From the NCBI GenBank assembly GCA_017510785.1, contig JAFWMH010000026.1, forward strand, positions 62,001 to 126,000: a stretch of 64,000 bases of DNA, read 5' to 3'. Position 1 is the stretch's first letter; every line of letters begins with the position of its first letter. The notes under the pieces are model-generated. The model did not search any database. It had not been told where the DNA came from and saw only the letters and a list, made by a program, of their open reading frames with translations. Position numbers and translations under genes: made by a program. The DNA is from Atopobiaceae bacterium (GTDB taxonomy: Bacteria > Actinomycetota > Coriobacteriia > Coriobacteriales > Atopobiaceae). Positions 51,674 to 61,474 of the stretch are shown here, one piece after another.

Positions 51674-54600
51674 ATGGCTCAGCACACTTCATTGGCATTC
51701 GTCCGCCCACGTGGCGCATCGAATGAGGGCGGAGCGGGGGAGCAACAGCAACGTCCACCACGACATCGCATGAGAGGAGGCGACCTACCACTTGGTGCGA
51801 CGCCAGTTGCTCCCGGACACGCCGGTCGTGCACGTTTGGCTAGGTTTGCCATCTTTTCGCTGCTCATCGCCACGGCTATAACCACATCGCAGAGCTTTAA
51901 CTTCGGTCTTACCACCACAATCGCGCACGCCGATCAAACCCTCCGATTCCAAAACGGAGGCACCGCCGAGCAGCATGACGACGGAACCATAACCGGAACT
52001 GTATATGTTTCTGCTGTATGGGCAGGAGTCGCAACGACCTATCGCTTTACCATGCCCGACGGACAAGTCCTTCCCGCGCATTGCATTGACTTCGGCCTTG
52101 TGGATCCGGCTGACGACAACTATGCTTTTACAGCATATCCGGTTGGCGATGGAACCTATCACGTGAGTGCGCATACTAACTTTGCTGCGTATTATCAAAC
52201 CCCAACTATGCCGCGCGTCCCAGCCAACGGCGCCGCAATCCAGCGCACGCAGCTTGACGGCACGTGGCGACCAGACGTCATTCGAACCGGCATGGCGCGT
52301 GTCATAAAGACTTCGTCGTTGCCTTCGCTTACCAACGGCTTGTCCACGTATTCGCTCGAAGGCGCCACCTTTAGCGTATGGCTTGACGAGGCGTGCACGC
52401 AATCGGCCAACAACGTCGTGCTCACAACGAACGCAGAGGGAAAGACAACGCCTGCCAACCTCGAGGAGGGCACATATTGGATTCGAGAAGACCATGCCCC
52501 GGCTGGATTCGCGATTGACCAAACGCCCCGCCCCTTTACCGTAACGGCCGGCGAAACTACGTCCATTGCATACGAGGACGCTCCCCTGTTCCAAACGCCC
52601 GAGCTTCTGTTGCAAAAAACCGATTCCGCTTCGAACGCTACGCAGGGATCGTCCTCGCTTGCCGGAGCGGAGTTCGCTGTGAGTTACTACGACGGCTTCT
52701 ACGACGAGGGCAGTCTGCCTTCTAACCCCACGCGCCGCTGGGTGTTCCGCAGCAACGCCAATGGCGGGGTACCGTTTGCCGCAAGCGCCAAAGTGTCGGG
52801 TCCTGATCTCTACCTCGAAGGCAACGGCAGGCCCACCCTTCCTTTGGGCACCATAACGTACCAGGAAACGAAGGCGCCCACCGGTTACTTCCTCGAGGGA
52901 CAAACAGCTACGTCTCCGGCAGACTTCAAGGCGCCGCTTCACCTGCTCCGCATAGAGGGCGCGACGGTATATGTAACACCAGTGGTCCCGAATACCGCCC
53001 GTCGCGCCGGCATTGCGCTCCAAAAACACGATGACAAGACCGCCGGAACTCCCCAAGGTGACGCATCACTTGCCGGCATAGAGTTCGAAATTGTCAACGC
53101 AAACGATGCGGCCATAGTGGTAGACGGCGTTTCGTACAATCCAGGCGAAGCTATTGGCAGACGACTCGTTACCGACGTGCTTGGTCGCGCCCACACCGCG
53201 CGCGATTATCTGCCGCTCGGAACCTATGAGGTACGCGAGGCATCGACCAACGACTCCATGCGACTAACTACTCAGCCACAGCGCATAACGCTGAATGCAG
53301 GCCAAACCAATTCATGCGTTGAACTCGACTCGCCCTTCGGCGACGCAGTAGTACGCGGTGGTGTACGCATTCACAAACTTGACGACTGCCTGCAACGAGG
53401 TCAAGCCCAGGGTGATGGCACACTCGCCGGCGCGACGTTCACTGTTTCGCTCGAATCCAGCAATCCCGTGGTTGTGAACGACAAGACCTACGCAAAGGGG
53501 CAAATCGTCACAACGCTCACCACCGACGAGCAAGGTGTCGCACAGTCCGGTGCCGAAGAGCTTCCCTACGGTACGTACGCCATTCGAGAGCAAAACGCTC
53601 CTGAAGGCTACCTGCCCAATCGCGAGTACGCCATCACGTTTGAGGTCCGCGAGCAAGGCGAAATCGTAGATCTTTCTACTGCCCCCTGCGAGGAACCCAT
53701 CATTCGCGGCGGTGTGCGCCTGGGCAAACTCGACCACGACCTCATGGTGCAACGCGCGCAAGGTGACGCGACCCTCGCAGGCGCAACGTTCTCTGTGTAT
53801 TTGGAGAGCGGGAGCCCCGTTTTCGCTAACGGAGGAATTGTCGAGCCCGGCTCGGTTGTCGCTACCATGACGACGGACGAACAAGGCATCGCTTCAACCG
53901 ACGAGCACGCGCTTCCATACGGCACCTACTGCGTGCGCGAGACGACCGCCCCCAACGGATATCTGCTCAACGAAGGGTTCGAACGGCGGTTTAGTATTCG
54001 CGAGAATGGGAAAATCGTTAACCTTGGAACTGGCGCTTGCGCTGACGACGTGATTCGCGGCGGCATCGCCGTTGGCAAGGTTTCACGTGAAACGTCCCAG
54101 CACGTTGGCCAGGGCGAGGCGTCTCTTAAGGGAGCGGTATTCTCTGTTACGCTCGCGAGCGAGCAGGCCGTCATCGTTGATGGTACGCTTCGCGACCCAG
54201 GCAGCCTTGTGTGCACGCTTACGACTGGCGAGAATGGCTACGCTGCTACCGATGCACGCTTGCTTCCCTTTGGTACCTACGAGATTCGCGAGGTAGAACC
54301 TCCCGCAGGCTTCCTGCCCAACGAGGACTGGTCGCTAACAGTGGAGATTCGCGAAGACGGCGTGATTGTTGACAAAAGCAGCGAGTCGGAATCCGCAGAC
54401 GACCAGGTGATGCGCGGCGGCTTTTCTCTGAATAAAGTGGACGAAGACTCAATGGAGCGCATGGGCGGGACCGGTTTCCGCATTACCAGCCTTACGACCG
54501 GAGAAACCCACGTAGCAGTAACCGACGAGAACGGCCTCTTCAGTACCGAGAGACAGCCGCACACGCAAAACACAAACGCTAACGATTCCGCCGTGGACGA

Positions 54601-57340
54601 AAACGACGTAGTCATAGCAGATAAGGTCGTCCCCGATGCGGGCCTGTGGTTTAGCGGCCGAGCGGATTTGCAAACTGGCCCGAATAACGAAATGGGCGCC
54701 CTTCCCTACGATTCCTATGAAGTGCGCGAACTCCGCTGCGAACGCAACGAAGGCAAGGAACTCGTTACGTTTACGGTGTACATTCATGAGGATAACTACT
54801 TCGCCGATTTGGGCACCATCGATAACAAGACGCCATCTTCGGCGACTCCGCACATCGCCACTACTCTTACCTACGACGACACAAGCCACGTAGCACCAGC
54901 CACGCAAGACGTGACGCTCGTGGACGTCGTACAATACGAGGGTCTTACGCCGGGCGAGCAGTACGAACTCCTTGGCATCTTGGTAAACAAGGATGCTTGC
55001 AATCCCGACAATCCCGAAGATGGTGCCGTGGCGTCGGCCAATACCACGTTTACGCCAGCTACCGCGGCGGGCAAGACAGAGCTTGCATTCCATTTCGACG
55101 CAAGCGCGTGCGAAGGGGTGACGACCGTTGCGTTCGAGTACCTCAATAAGGATGGCAGCGAAGTCGCACGGCACAACGACTTGGAAGACGTCGCGCAAAC
55201 CGTACGCTTTCCCTCAATTGGCACCACATGCACCGACGGTAACGGAAACCACGAGATTTCCGCCGCACAGGAGCGCGTGGAACTCGTCGATACCGTGGCG
55301 TATCGCAACTTGGAGCCTCACAAGCACTACGAAGTCGTAGGCACGCTGTACAACAAGGATACCGGCGCAAAACTTACTGATGCCAACGGCCGCGAGATTA
55401 CATCGTGCATATCGTTTGCGCCCGATGAGCCCGACGGTACCATCGACGTTTCATTCTCGCTTACAACGGAAACGGTGCGTGGAACGACGCTGGTGGCATT
55501 CGAGCAAATACGACGAAACGGTATTACGCTGGCTTTGCACGAAAACATGGACGACGGAGAACAAACGGTAACGATACCGTCAGTCGAAACTGAGTTCACC
55601 GATGCAGCTGGCCATCACACTGCCAGCGAACCAGAAGGGGACGACACGCAAAGCTCTACCATTACGCTTGTCGATACCGTCACCTATTCCAACCTCATAG
55701 AGGGCAAGACGTATACCCTCCACGGCATCGTGATGGACAAAACCACTGGCGAGCCACTACGTGCTCCGGACGGTTCGGCCATCGAGTCAAGCACCGATTT
55801 TGTACCCAACTCTAGCGTTGGCGCTACAACGCTCGGTTTTGTCGTCGATCGTTCACTGGTGGCAGGCAAACAAGTTGTCGCATTCGAGACGCTCCTCTTT
55901 GAAGGCCGAGAGATTGCCATTCATGCGAACATCGAGGATGCGTCTCAAACAGTATCGGTTCCTTCCATAGGAACGACGTTGGGGAATGCCGCCGGTGCGC
56001 ACGAGGTGCTCGCCACAGAGCGCGTTGACCTCATTGATACGGTTGCGTATTCTGGCCTGACACCTGGCGAGTCGTACAGGATGCTTGGCACGATCGTTGA
56101 CGCGGCAACTGGCGAGCCCATTCGCAACGCCGATGACAACCTCGTAACCGGGGAACAAGCTTTCGAGGCAGCTGGTACCGACGGCTCAGTCGCGGTAACG
56201 CTGAGCGTTGATGCCGCAGCATTAGCCGGCAAGACCGTTGTAGCGTTCGAGCAGCTTGTACAGGATTCGAGTGCTGACGACGTGTCCGAAAGCACCACGC
56301 GCACACTCGCTCGCCACGAAGACCTTCACGACGAGGGGCAAACCGTTTCGTTCCCTCGCATCGGTACCAATGCATGCGATGCCGACGATAATGACTCATA
56401 CGTTTTAGGCATGGGCACGGTTCGCGTTCGTGATGAGGTCGCGTATACCAACTTGCGTCCAGGGATTGAATACGTGATGAGCGGCACGCTCTACAACAAG
56501 GCCACGGGTTCTGCGCTCATCGACTCCAATGGCGAGGCAGTCTCATCCCAAGTAACGTTTACCCCTGAATCGCCTGACGGCACTGTAACTATGGAGTTCA
56601 AATTCGATGCATCGCTCGTGGCCGGTACGGACGTTGTAGCATTCGAATCCTGCCAGCGCGATGGCGTAGAGGTGGCCGTACATGCCGACCTTGCTGATGA
56701 GGCACAAACCGTTCACGTCGCAAGAATCGGCACCGAAGCGCACGACAAGAAAAGCGGTTCGCACGAGGCTGTCGCAACCAAGGAAGTAACCATCGTTGAC
56801 GTTGTTTCGTACGAAGGGCTTGTTCCCGGCACGGAGTACAAGCTCCAGGGCACCCTCATGAACAAGCAAACGAGCAAGCCGCTGCAAAACACAAACAACG
56901 AACCCGTAACTACTACCATCACTCTTACGCCCGAAAAGTCCTCGGGCAGCGTAGAGGTTACCTTTACTATCGACGCCACTCAGTTGGCCAACAACTCCGC
57001 GGTTGTGTTCGAGCGGCTGTTCGTGGGGCAAAAACTCGTAGCCCTGCATGAAGACATTCACGACACCAAGCAAAGCGTGTCCTTCCGCACTCCCACCGAG
57101 GAAGAAAAGAAGAAAGACGGAGATAAGAACACCTCCAATTCCAAGAGCAACGATAAGGCTACCACGGGTACCGGTAACAGCACGGGCACAGGCACCCACA
57201 CGACCTCCAGTTCCAAGGGTTCCACGCCACGCACTGGCGACGACCTCGCGTCGCCGCTGGCCTTCGCCGCACTTGGTTCATTCGTGCTCTTGCTTGCACG
57301 CAAGCGCGTGCGTTTCACGAGGAAACACGCTCACCTGTAA
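51674..57340 (+). CDS. SpaA/VaFE-repeat sortase-anchored giant surface protein
   Basis: An 1888-residue protein with ATG after GTAAGGAGGTTCGT. A long N-terminal signal (RARLARFAIFSLLIATAITT core) is followed by a distinct N-terminal domain. About seven SpaA/Cna_B-like domains come next, most opening with RGG(V/I)xxxK(L/V)D and GxxSLAGAxF. Then six VaFE-type repeats (about residues 1040-1830), each with IGTxxxD..G.H..., VxLVDxVxYxxL and VVAFEQL/VAFE signatures. A Ser/Thr/Lys-rich wall segment leads to the sorting signal TPRTGDD, a membrane helix and KRVRF. TPRTG deviates from LPxTG, so a dedicated class of sortase may be used. Such proteins form covalently cross-linked surface stalks. Adhesive target unknown. 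Confidence 0.92.
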   Translation: MAQHTSLAFVRPRGASNEGGAGEQQQRPPRHRMRGGDLPLGATPVAPGHAGRARLARFAIFSLLIATAITTSQSFNFGLTTTIAHADQTLRFQNGGTAEQHDDGTITGTVYVSAVWAGVATTYRFTMPDGQVLPAHCIDFGLVDPADDNYAFTAYPVGDGTYHVSAHTNFAAYYQTPTMPRVPANGAAIQRTQLDGTWRPDVIRTGMARVIKTSSLPSLTNGLSTYSLEGATFSVWLDEACTQSANNVVLTTNAEGKTTPANLEEGTYWIREDHAPAGFAIDQTPRPFTVTAGETTSIAYEDAPLFQTPELLLQKTDSASNATQGSSSLAGAEFAVSYYDGFYDEGSLPSNPTRRWVFRSNANGGVPFAASAKVSGPDLYLEGNGRPTLPLGTITYQETKAPTGYFLEGQTATSPADFKAPLHLLRIEGATVYVTPVVPNTARRAGIALQKHDDKTAGTPQGDASLAGIEFEIVNANDAAIVVDGVSYNPGEAIGRRLVTDVLGRAHTARDYLPLGTYEVREASTNDSMRLTTQPQRITLNAGQTNSCVELDSPFGDAVVRGGVRIHKLDDCLQRGQAQGDGTLAGATFTVSLESSNPVVVNDKTYAKGQIVTTLTTDEQGVAQSGAEELPYGTYAIREQNAPEGYLPNREYAITFEVREQGEIVDLSTAPCEEPIIRGGVRLGKLDHDLMVQRAQGDATLAGATFSVYLESGSPVFANGGIVEPGSVVATMTTDEQGIASTDEHALPYGTYCVRETTAPNGYLLNEGFERRFSIRENGKIVNLGTGACADDVIRGGIAVGKVSRETSQHVGQGEASLKGAVFSVTLASEQAVIVDGTLRDPGSLVCTLTTGENGYAATDARLLPFGTYEIREVEPPAGFLPNEDWSLTVEIREDGVIVDKSSESESADDQVMRGGFSLNKVDEDSMERMGGTGFRITSLTTGETHVAVTDENGLFSTERQPHTQNTNANDSAVDENDVVIADKVVPDAGLWFSGRADLQTGPNNEMGALPYDSYEVRELRCERNEGKELVTFTVYIHEDNYFADLGTIDNKTPSSATPHIATTLTYDDTSHVAPATQDVTLVDVVQYEGLTPGEQYELLGILVNKDACNPDNPEDGAVASANTTFTPATAAGKTELAFHFDASACEGVTTVAFEYLNKDGSEVARHNDLEDVAQTVRFPSIGTTCTDGNGNHEISAAQERVELVDTVAYRNLEPHKHYEVVGTLYNKDTGAKLTDANGREITSCISFAPDEPDGTIDVSFSLTTETVRGTTLVAFEQIRRNGITLALHENMDDGEQTVTIPSVETEFTDAAGHHTASEPEGDDTQSSTITLVDTVTYSNLIEGKTYTLHGIVMDKTTGEPLRAPDGSAIESSTDFVPNSSVGATTLGFVVDRSLVAGKQVVAFETLLFEGREIAIHANIEDASQTVSVPSIGTTLGNAAGAHEVLATERVDLIDTVAYSGLTPGESYRMLGTIVDAATGEPIRNADDNLVTGEQAFEAAGTDGSVAVTLSVDAAALAGKTVVAFEQLVQDSSADDVSESTTRTLARHEDLHDEGQTVSFPRIGTNACDADDNDSYVLGMGTVRVRDEVAYTNLRPGIEYVMSGTLYNKATGSALIDSNGEAVSSQVTFTPESPDGTVTMEFKFDASLVAGTDVVAFESCQRDGVEVAVHADLADEAQTVHVARIGTEAHDKKSGSHEAVATKEVTIVDVVSYEGLVPGTEYKLQGTLMNKQTSKPLQNTNNEPVTTTITLTPEKSSGSVEVTFTIDATQLANNSAVVFERLFVGQKLVALHEDIHDTKQSVSFRTPTEEEKKKDGDKNTSNSKSNDKATTGTGNSTGTGTHTTSSSKGSTPRTGDDLASPLAFAALGSFVLLLARKRVRFTRKHAHL

Positions 57341-57379
57341 CCAGCAGCAATACTGCGTTGGCTACTAACTAATGGCTAG

Positions 57380-57417
57380 AAGGACCGTCGGGACATTTTG
57401 AAATCCCGGCGGTCCTT
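57380..57417. terminator. Terminator between SpaA/VaFE gene and M28 gene
   Basis: A 14-bp stem AAGGACCGTCGGGA/TCCCGGCGGTCCTT with one mismatch, between two convergent genes; CTTC follows. Confidence 0.8.
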
Positions 57418-57453
57418 CTTTGCGGATGAAATCGCTCACTGAGCTTTTTGCCA

Positions 57454-60400
57454 CTACGAGCGACGAATCACCTCGGTCACAATACGCACAACGTCATCAA
57501 CCTGATCGGGATTCACGTTCTCATACACGTCGTCAAGCGTGTGAGAAAGAGCGGGCATATCAGCATTGTCGAGACCAACAATGGTTACCGCGCGAATGCG
57601 AGCGCGAAGTGCCGAAGCTGCATCCGTTTCTCCCCAATCACACATAGCCGTATCCATCTTGATGTGCAAATCCCGCGCGATGTCGGTTACCATGCGAAGG
57701 AGACGGCGATCGGCGCGCTTCCTATTTGCTGCTCCCTCGCGGGCATACACCGCCAAAGAACCGCTTCCCACGCACTCCAGATTGACAAGGAACGCCCCAC
57801 GAATGTCACGACGGTGCGCGTCGAGGAATGCCTTCATGCCAGCATGGCCCTCTTCCGAAGCACCGGTTGCAACGAACCAAATATCGTGCTCGTCGAGGAA
57901 CTCGTCGCCCAGCTCGAGCATTGCATCTTGGAGGTCCCCGCCATCGAAGTCCACATCTTCGCCGCGAAGGTCGTCGCGTATGGTCGCACCGCCCTTCCAG
58001 TCGCTCGCCTGCTGTGAACGGCTGCGATCATCGTTCCAGAAGCTCCTCCCCGTGCGCGGCGACTCTTGCTGAGATGCACTTTCACGAACTGCGGCACTAG
58101 CAGCCGCGGGACTGGATTCAATACTAATATCTTGCCGCTGCACCGCTTCGTAGCGCCGCACATCCTCTTGCGTAGCCGTAACCTGCTCCTCATACGCATA
58201 GTCGTCAGCCAAAGGATCAACCGTTGCGCCAGAGGGATCGGGCAGGTCGTAAAGGGCTGCGCGACGCGCAATGCTCATGCCTGGCCGCGTGGGTTGGTAC
58301 GACGAGGTTCCCCACATCGGATCGTCTACGGCTGCCGGACGTGCCCTACGGGACTCGCGCTCTACCTCGCCAGAATACAAGTCGTAGCTATCCGAGAACG
58401 TGTCGAGACCAGAGGAGTCGCGTGGCAGGATGTCGTCATCTTGCTCGCGATCAAAGTGGAGGCGGTTGGGGTCGGGCAGCGGCTCTTGTTGGACCGCTTC
58501 TTCGCTGTAGTCATCATATGCTTCGTCATCATACTCACCGTACTCGTCTTCCGACTCGTACTCTTCGCCCTCGAATTCGGTGTATTCCTCCTCGTAGTAC
58601 GCACCGTCTTCGTCCGCGAGGTACCCATCCTCTTCCTCGTTGTAGTCATCGGCATACTGCTCCTCAACTGCACCGCGTCTCCGGAACAGACTCCTAATAC
58701 GTTCACCAAGGGTCAGCTTTCGTTCCTGTGGCTCCTCGTTGTATTCTCCGTCATACTCCTCTATGTATTCACCTTCGTATTCACCCTCGTAGAGCGCATC
58801 TTCTTCGCCCTCATCTTCGTAATACGTCTCCTCGTCGGCATCCTCTGTGTATTCTTCTATGTATTCTTCAGCGTCTTCCTCGTAATACGGTTCATCGTCA
58901 TAATAATCCGGTAATACGGTTTCGTCTTCAAGTTCCTGCTCCGCCTCAGCACCTTCGTGCTGCAGTGCTTGGGCTTCCCTCTCAAGCTTTTGCTTACGCC
59001 GACGATGCCTCAAGCGATGGAAGAAGTCTTTTTCGGGATACTCATCCTCTTCGTCGTACTCAAAATCGGAGTCGTATTCCGCCTGCTCGGCTTCAAACGC
59101 CAAGTCCGCCGCCGCATCAACATCGTCCTCGTCGTATACGTGCTCTTCTTCATAGTCGTCTTCGTACTCGTACTCGTCGGCTTCGCCCTCGCCACCTTGC
59201 GCGAAATCGTCGAAATAGTCTTCATCCTCTTCCAAGAGTTCTTCTTCAGGGACTTCCTCTTCTAGGTAGTCTTCGTCAACGTCCTCATCGGACTCTTCTT
59301 CATCCGAAAACTCAAAGGTACCGTCGTACTCCTCGTCATAGCCCTCGGAATAGACGAAGTCATCGTCGTCGTAGTCTTCCTCCCAGAGCTCATCTTCCTC
59401 GAAATCGTCGTACCCTTCGTCACCGGTCTCATCTTCCGGCAACTCGTCCTCGATTTCCAAATCGTCTTCTTCGAGCTCTTCTCCAGACTCCTCTTCAGAA
59501 TCTTCCTCTAGCTCATACGAGTAGTCATCATCGGGTTCATCCTCGAGCTCCACTGAGGAGTCGTCATCCGCGACTCCATCCGACTCATCGTCTGCCTCTT
59601 CTTCCTCGTCAACGGTTGGTTCGGCGTCTTCCTGGTCGTCTTCGTCAATCCAGTCGTCACCCTCGCCATCCTCATCGTCGAAGGTCAGCTTGTCCTTAAG
59701 AACTTGGAAACGCTTCGAGAGCCAAGAGCCTATCGAGGATCCGATGGGTGCTTCGTCCTCGTCCGAGCCCTGTTCGTCATCGTACTCGTCGTCCAGTTCG
59801 TCATCGTATTCTTCGTAATCATCATTGTATTCGTCGTCGAATTCGTCTTCATACGAATCGTATTCAGCATCCGACTCGTCGAGCGCCTCATCGTCGACGT
59901 AGTCATCATCAGTATCGTCCTCTACATAGTCTTCCTCGACGCCGTCACTCGCTGGGTTTTCGTCTTCTTCTTGGTCGTCCCCAGCAATGCTTGGCAGCCT
60001 CAGCGCTCGACGTATGGCGCCCGTCTCTATCGCATCCTCTAAATCGTCCTCTTCCTCAAAGTCTCGCTCTTCCCTCGTGGCATCCTCGGTTTCGTTAACC
60101 TTCGTCTCGTCGTTTTCGCCCGGTTCATGGCTTGGGGAATTGTCGTAATCGTCGAATTCTTCATCTTCTTCGCCTAGCGAGTCGTCGTAATCGTCGAAGT
60201 CATCCTCGTAGTCAGCGTACACATCCTCGTCGTACCCGCCGTCGTCGTATGCCACTCCGTAGTCTTCGTCATACTCCGGTGATTCCTCTTCAGCAAATGA
60301 GGACTCCGGTTCTTCCTGAACTACCTCGTCGACCACGCGTACACGAGGCTCCTCGTAGGTAATCTCACATGAGGGCGGCAGTATTTGCAAGGCACGCAGC

Positions 60401-61272
60401 ACTTCTTCTCCGTGCCGCACACCCTTCACTTCCTCGACCACCTCGATTTGCTCTGGTATGGGAATGAGGCTCTCAGGCTCCTGCATCCCGCTCTTCTCGC
60501 GGCGCTTGCGATGAGCCGGGCGACTTGCCATTACTATTGCCTCGTCTTCGGCAGGGCTTACCCTATCCATAAGTGCAAGTAACGCAGCAACACCCGATTT
60601 GTTGTCGTTCGCTCCCGTTGTACAGGCGCCCATTCCCGCCATAATTGACGTTACCGCCAGAATCACAACCGGCAAAGCAGCAATAAGCCCGACCACCCAC
60701 ATAAACATGCGGAATACGTCGGGCAAGAATCCTAGCATCTGGAATAACGCAGCTGCCGCAACCACCCCCGGGCAGTAGGATGCGACCCGCACGAGCATCG
60801 CTTGGTACCGTGCCAGACCGCTTTTCCGCAGCACTGCCTCGCGCGGCGTATCGTAATGGGCCACGATCACGATAGGCCGACTGCCATTCGCCACGTCCGG
60901 GTTTGGCGCGGGGCGCACACCGACTACGTTTTGGCTACGGTGCGCGGGGCCCACCTCCTCAAACGGGTTTCGCACGAATTGTATGAACAGCATGAGCCCC
61001 GACATTGCGAGCGCTACGAGCATGAGGACGACACGCGGTGCTCCCTCGAGTATGCCACCCACAAGCAACGCGACGAACAACACGATGGCTAGAACGTCTC
61101 GCACCATCGTCCCCGACCCGTGGCTATCGAACTCCTGAACTGATGTTTCGAGTCCATGCTGCCCCATCAGGTCGGCGATTATTTCACTCGCCTGATATTC
61201 CTCTTGGCTATTCGCTGGTGCTATCCCAATCTTCTCGTCGAGATAGTCCATGTACTCTCGCGTCCTGGCCAT
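57454..61272 (-). CDS. M28-type membrane peptidase split by a giant acidic insert
   Basis: A 1272-residue protein from ATG 61272 (AAGGAAGGTCATC upstream). The first 240 residues carry four membrane helices (about 58-75, 79-99, 164-182, 184-215) and the first metal ligands of the M28 aminopeptidase fold: VIVAHYDTPRE (His139, Asp141) and GANDNKSGVAALL (Asp223). The matching second half comes only near residue 1110: ATGASEEGHAGMKAF (Glu pair about 1140), NLECVGSG and LSHTLDDVYENV (His about 1244). Between them lie about 800 residues dominated by Asp, Glu and Tyr, with few hydrophobics and repeating EEYxxEY/DDYDE units. The order of ligands is right for an active enzyme if the insert loops out. 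The function of the insert is unknown. Confidence 0.8.
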   Translation of the reverse strand: MARTREYMDYLDEKIGIAPANSQEEYQASEIIADLMGQHGLETSVQEFDSHGSGTMVRDVLAIVLFVALLVGGILEGAPRVVLMLVALAMSGLMLFIQFVRNPFEEVGPAHRSQNVVGVRPAPNPDVANGSRPIVIVAHYDTPREAVLRKSGLARYQAMLVRVASYCPGVVAAAALFQMLGFLPDVFRMFMWVVGLIAALPVVILAVTSIMAGMGACTTGANDNKSGVAALLALMDRVSPAEDEAIVMASRPAHRKRREKSGMQEPESLIPIPEQIEVVEEVKGVRHGEEVLRALQILPPSCEITYEEPRVRVVDEVVQEEPESSFAEEESPEYDEDYGVAYDDGGYDEDVYADYEDDFDDYDDSLGEEDEEFDDYDNSPSHEPGENDETKVNETEDATREERDFEEEDDLEDAIETGAIRRALRLPSIAGDDQEEDENPASDGVEEDYVEDDTDDDYVDDEALDESDAEYDSYEDEFDDEYNDDYEEYDDELDDEYDDEQGSDEDEAPIGSSIGSWLSKRFQVLKDKLTFDDEDGEGDDWIDEDDQEDAEPTVDEEEEADDESDGVADDDSSVELEDEPDDDYSYELEEDSEEESGEELEEDDLEIEDELPEDETGDEGYDDFEEDELWEEDYDDDDFVYSEGYDEEYDGTFEFSDEEESDEDVDEDYLEEEVPEEELLEEDEDYFDDFAQGGEGEADEYEYEDDYEEEHVYDEDDVDAAADLAFEAEQAEYDSDFEYDEEDEYPEKDFFHRLRHRRRKQKLEREAQALQHEGAEAEQELEDETVLPDYYDDEPYYEEDAEEYIEEYTEDADEETYYEDEGEEDALYEGEYEGEYIEEYDGEYNEEPQERKLTLGERIRSLFRRRGAVEEQYADDYNEEEDGYLADEDGAYYEEEYTEFEGEEYESEDEYGEYDDEAYDDYSEEAVQQEPLPDPNRLHFDREQDDDILPRDSSGLDTFSDSYDLYSGEVERESRRARPAAVDDPMWGTSSYQPTRPGMSIARRAALYDLPDPSGATVDPLADDYAYEEQVTATQEDVRRYEAVQRQDISIESSPAAASAAVRESASQQESPRTGRSFWNDDRSRSQQASDWKGGATIRDDLRGEDVDFDGGDLQDAMLELGDEFLDEHDIWFVATGASEEGHAGMKAFLDAHRRDIRGAFLVNLECVGSGSLAVYAREGAANRKRADRRLLRMVTDIARDLHIKMDTAMCDWGETDAASALRARIRAVTIVGLDNADMPALSHTLDDVYENVNPDQVDDVVRIVTEVIRRS

Positions 61273-61434
61273 GATGACCTTCCTTTGCTGCATTTTTGGC
61301 TTCGCGCGGGGCGCCTCGACCATACAGTATACGTCGAACTAGTCATGGAAACGCGTTTAACAACGTAGACGGTTGATTTGTTTTGCGTTTCTTCAGGCAA
61401 ATGGCACATAGGGGCCCAAAAAGCCGGATTTCGT

Positions 61435-61440
61435 TACAAT
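61435..61440 (+). promoter_or_regulatory. -10 of the WYL operon
   Basis: TACAAT on the plus strand, 34 bases before ATG 61475, preceded by TTTCGT. RBS AGGGAGAG precedes the start. Confidence 0.5.
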
Positions 61441-61474
61441 GGTTGGAGCTAATTTGAGCGATTAGGGAGAGTCG

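Noticed and set aside
58728..59699. Plus-strand 323-codon Arg/His/Pro-rich frame
   Set aside because: It is the complement of the Asp/Glu/Tyr-rich insert of the M28 gene; such composition always gives long antisense frames.
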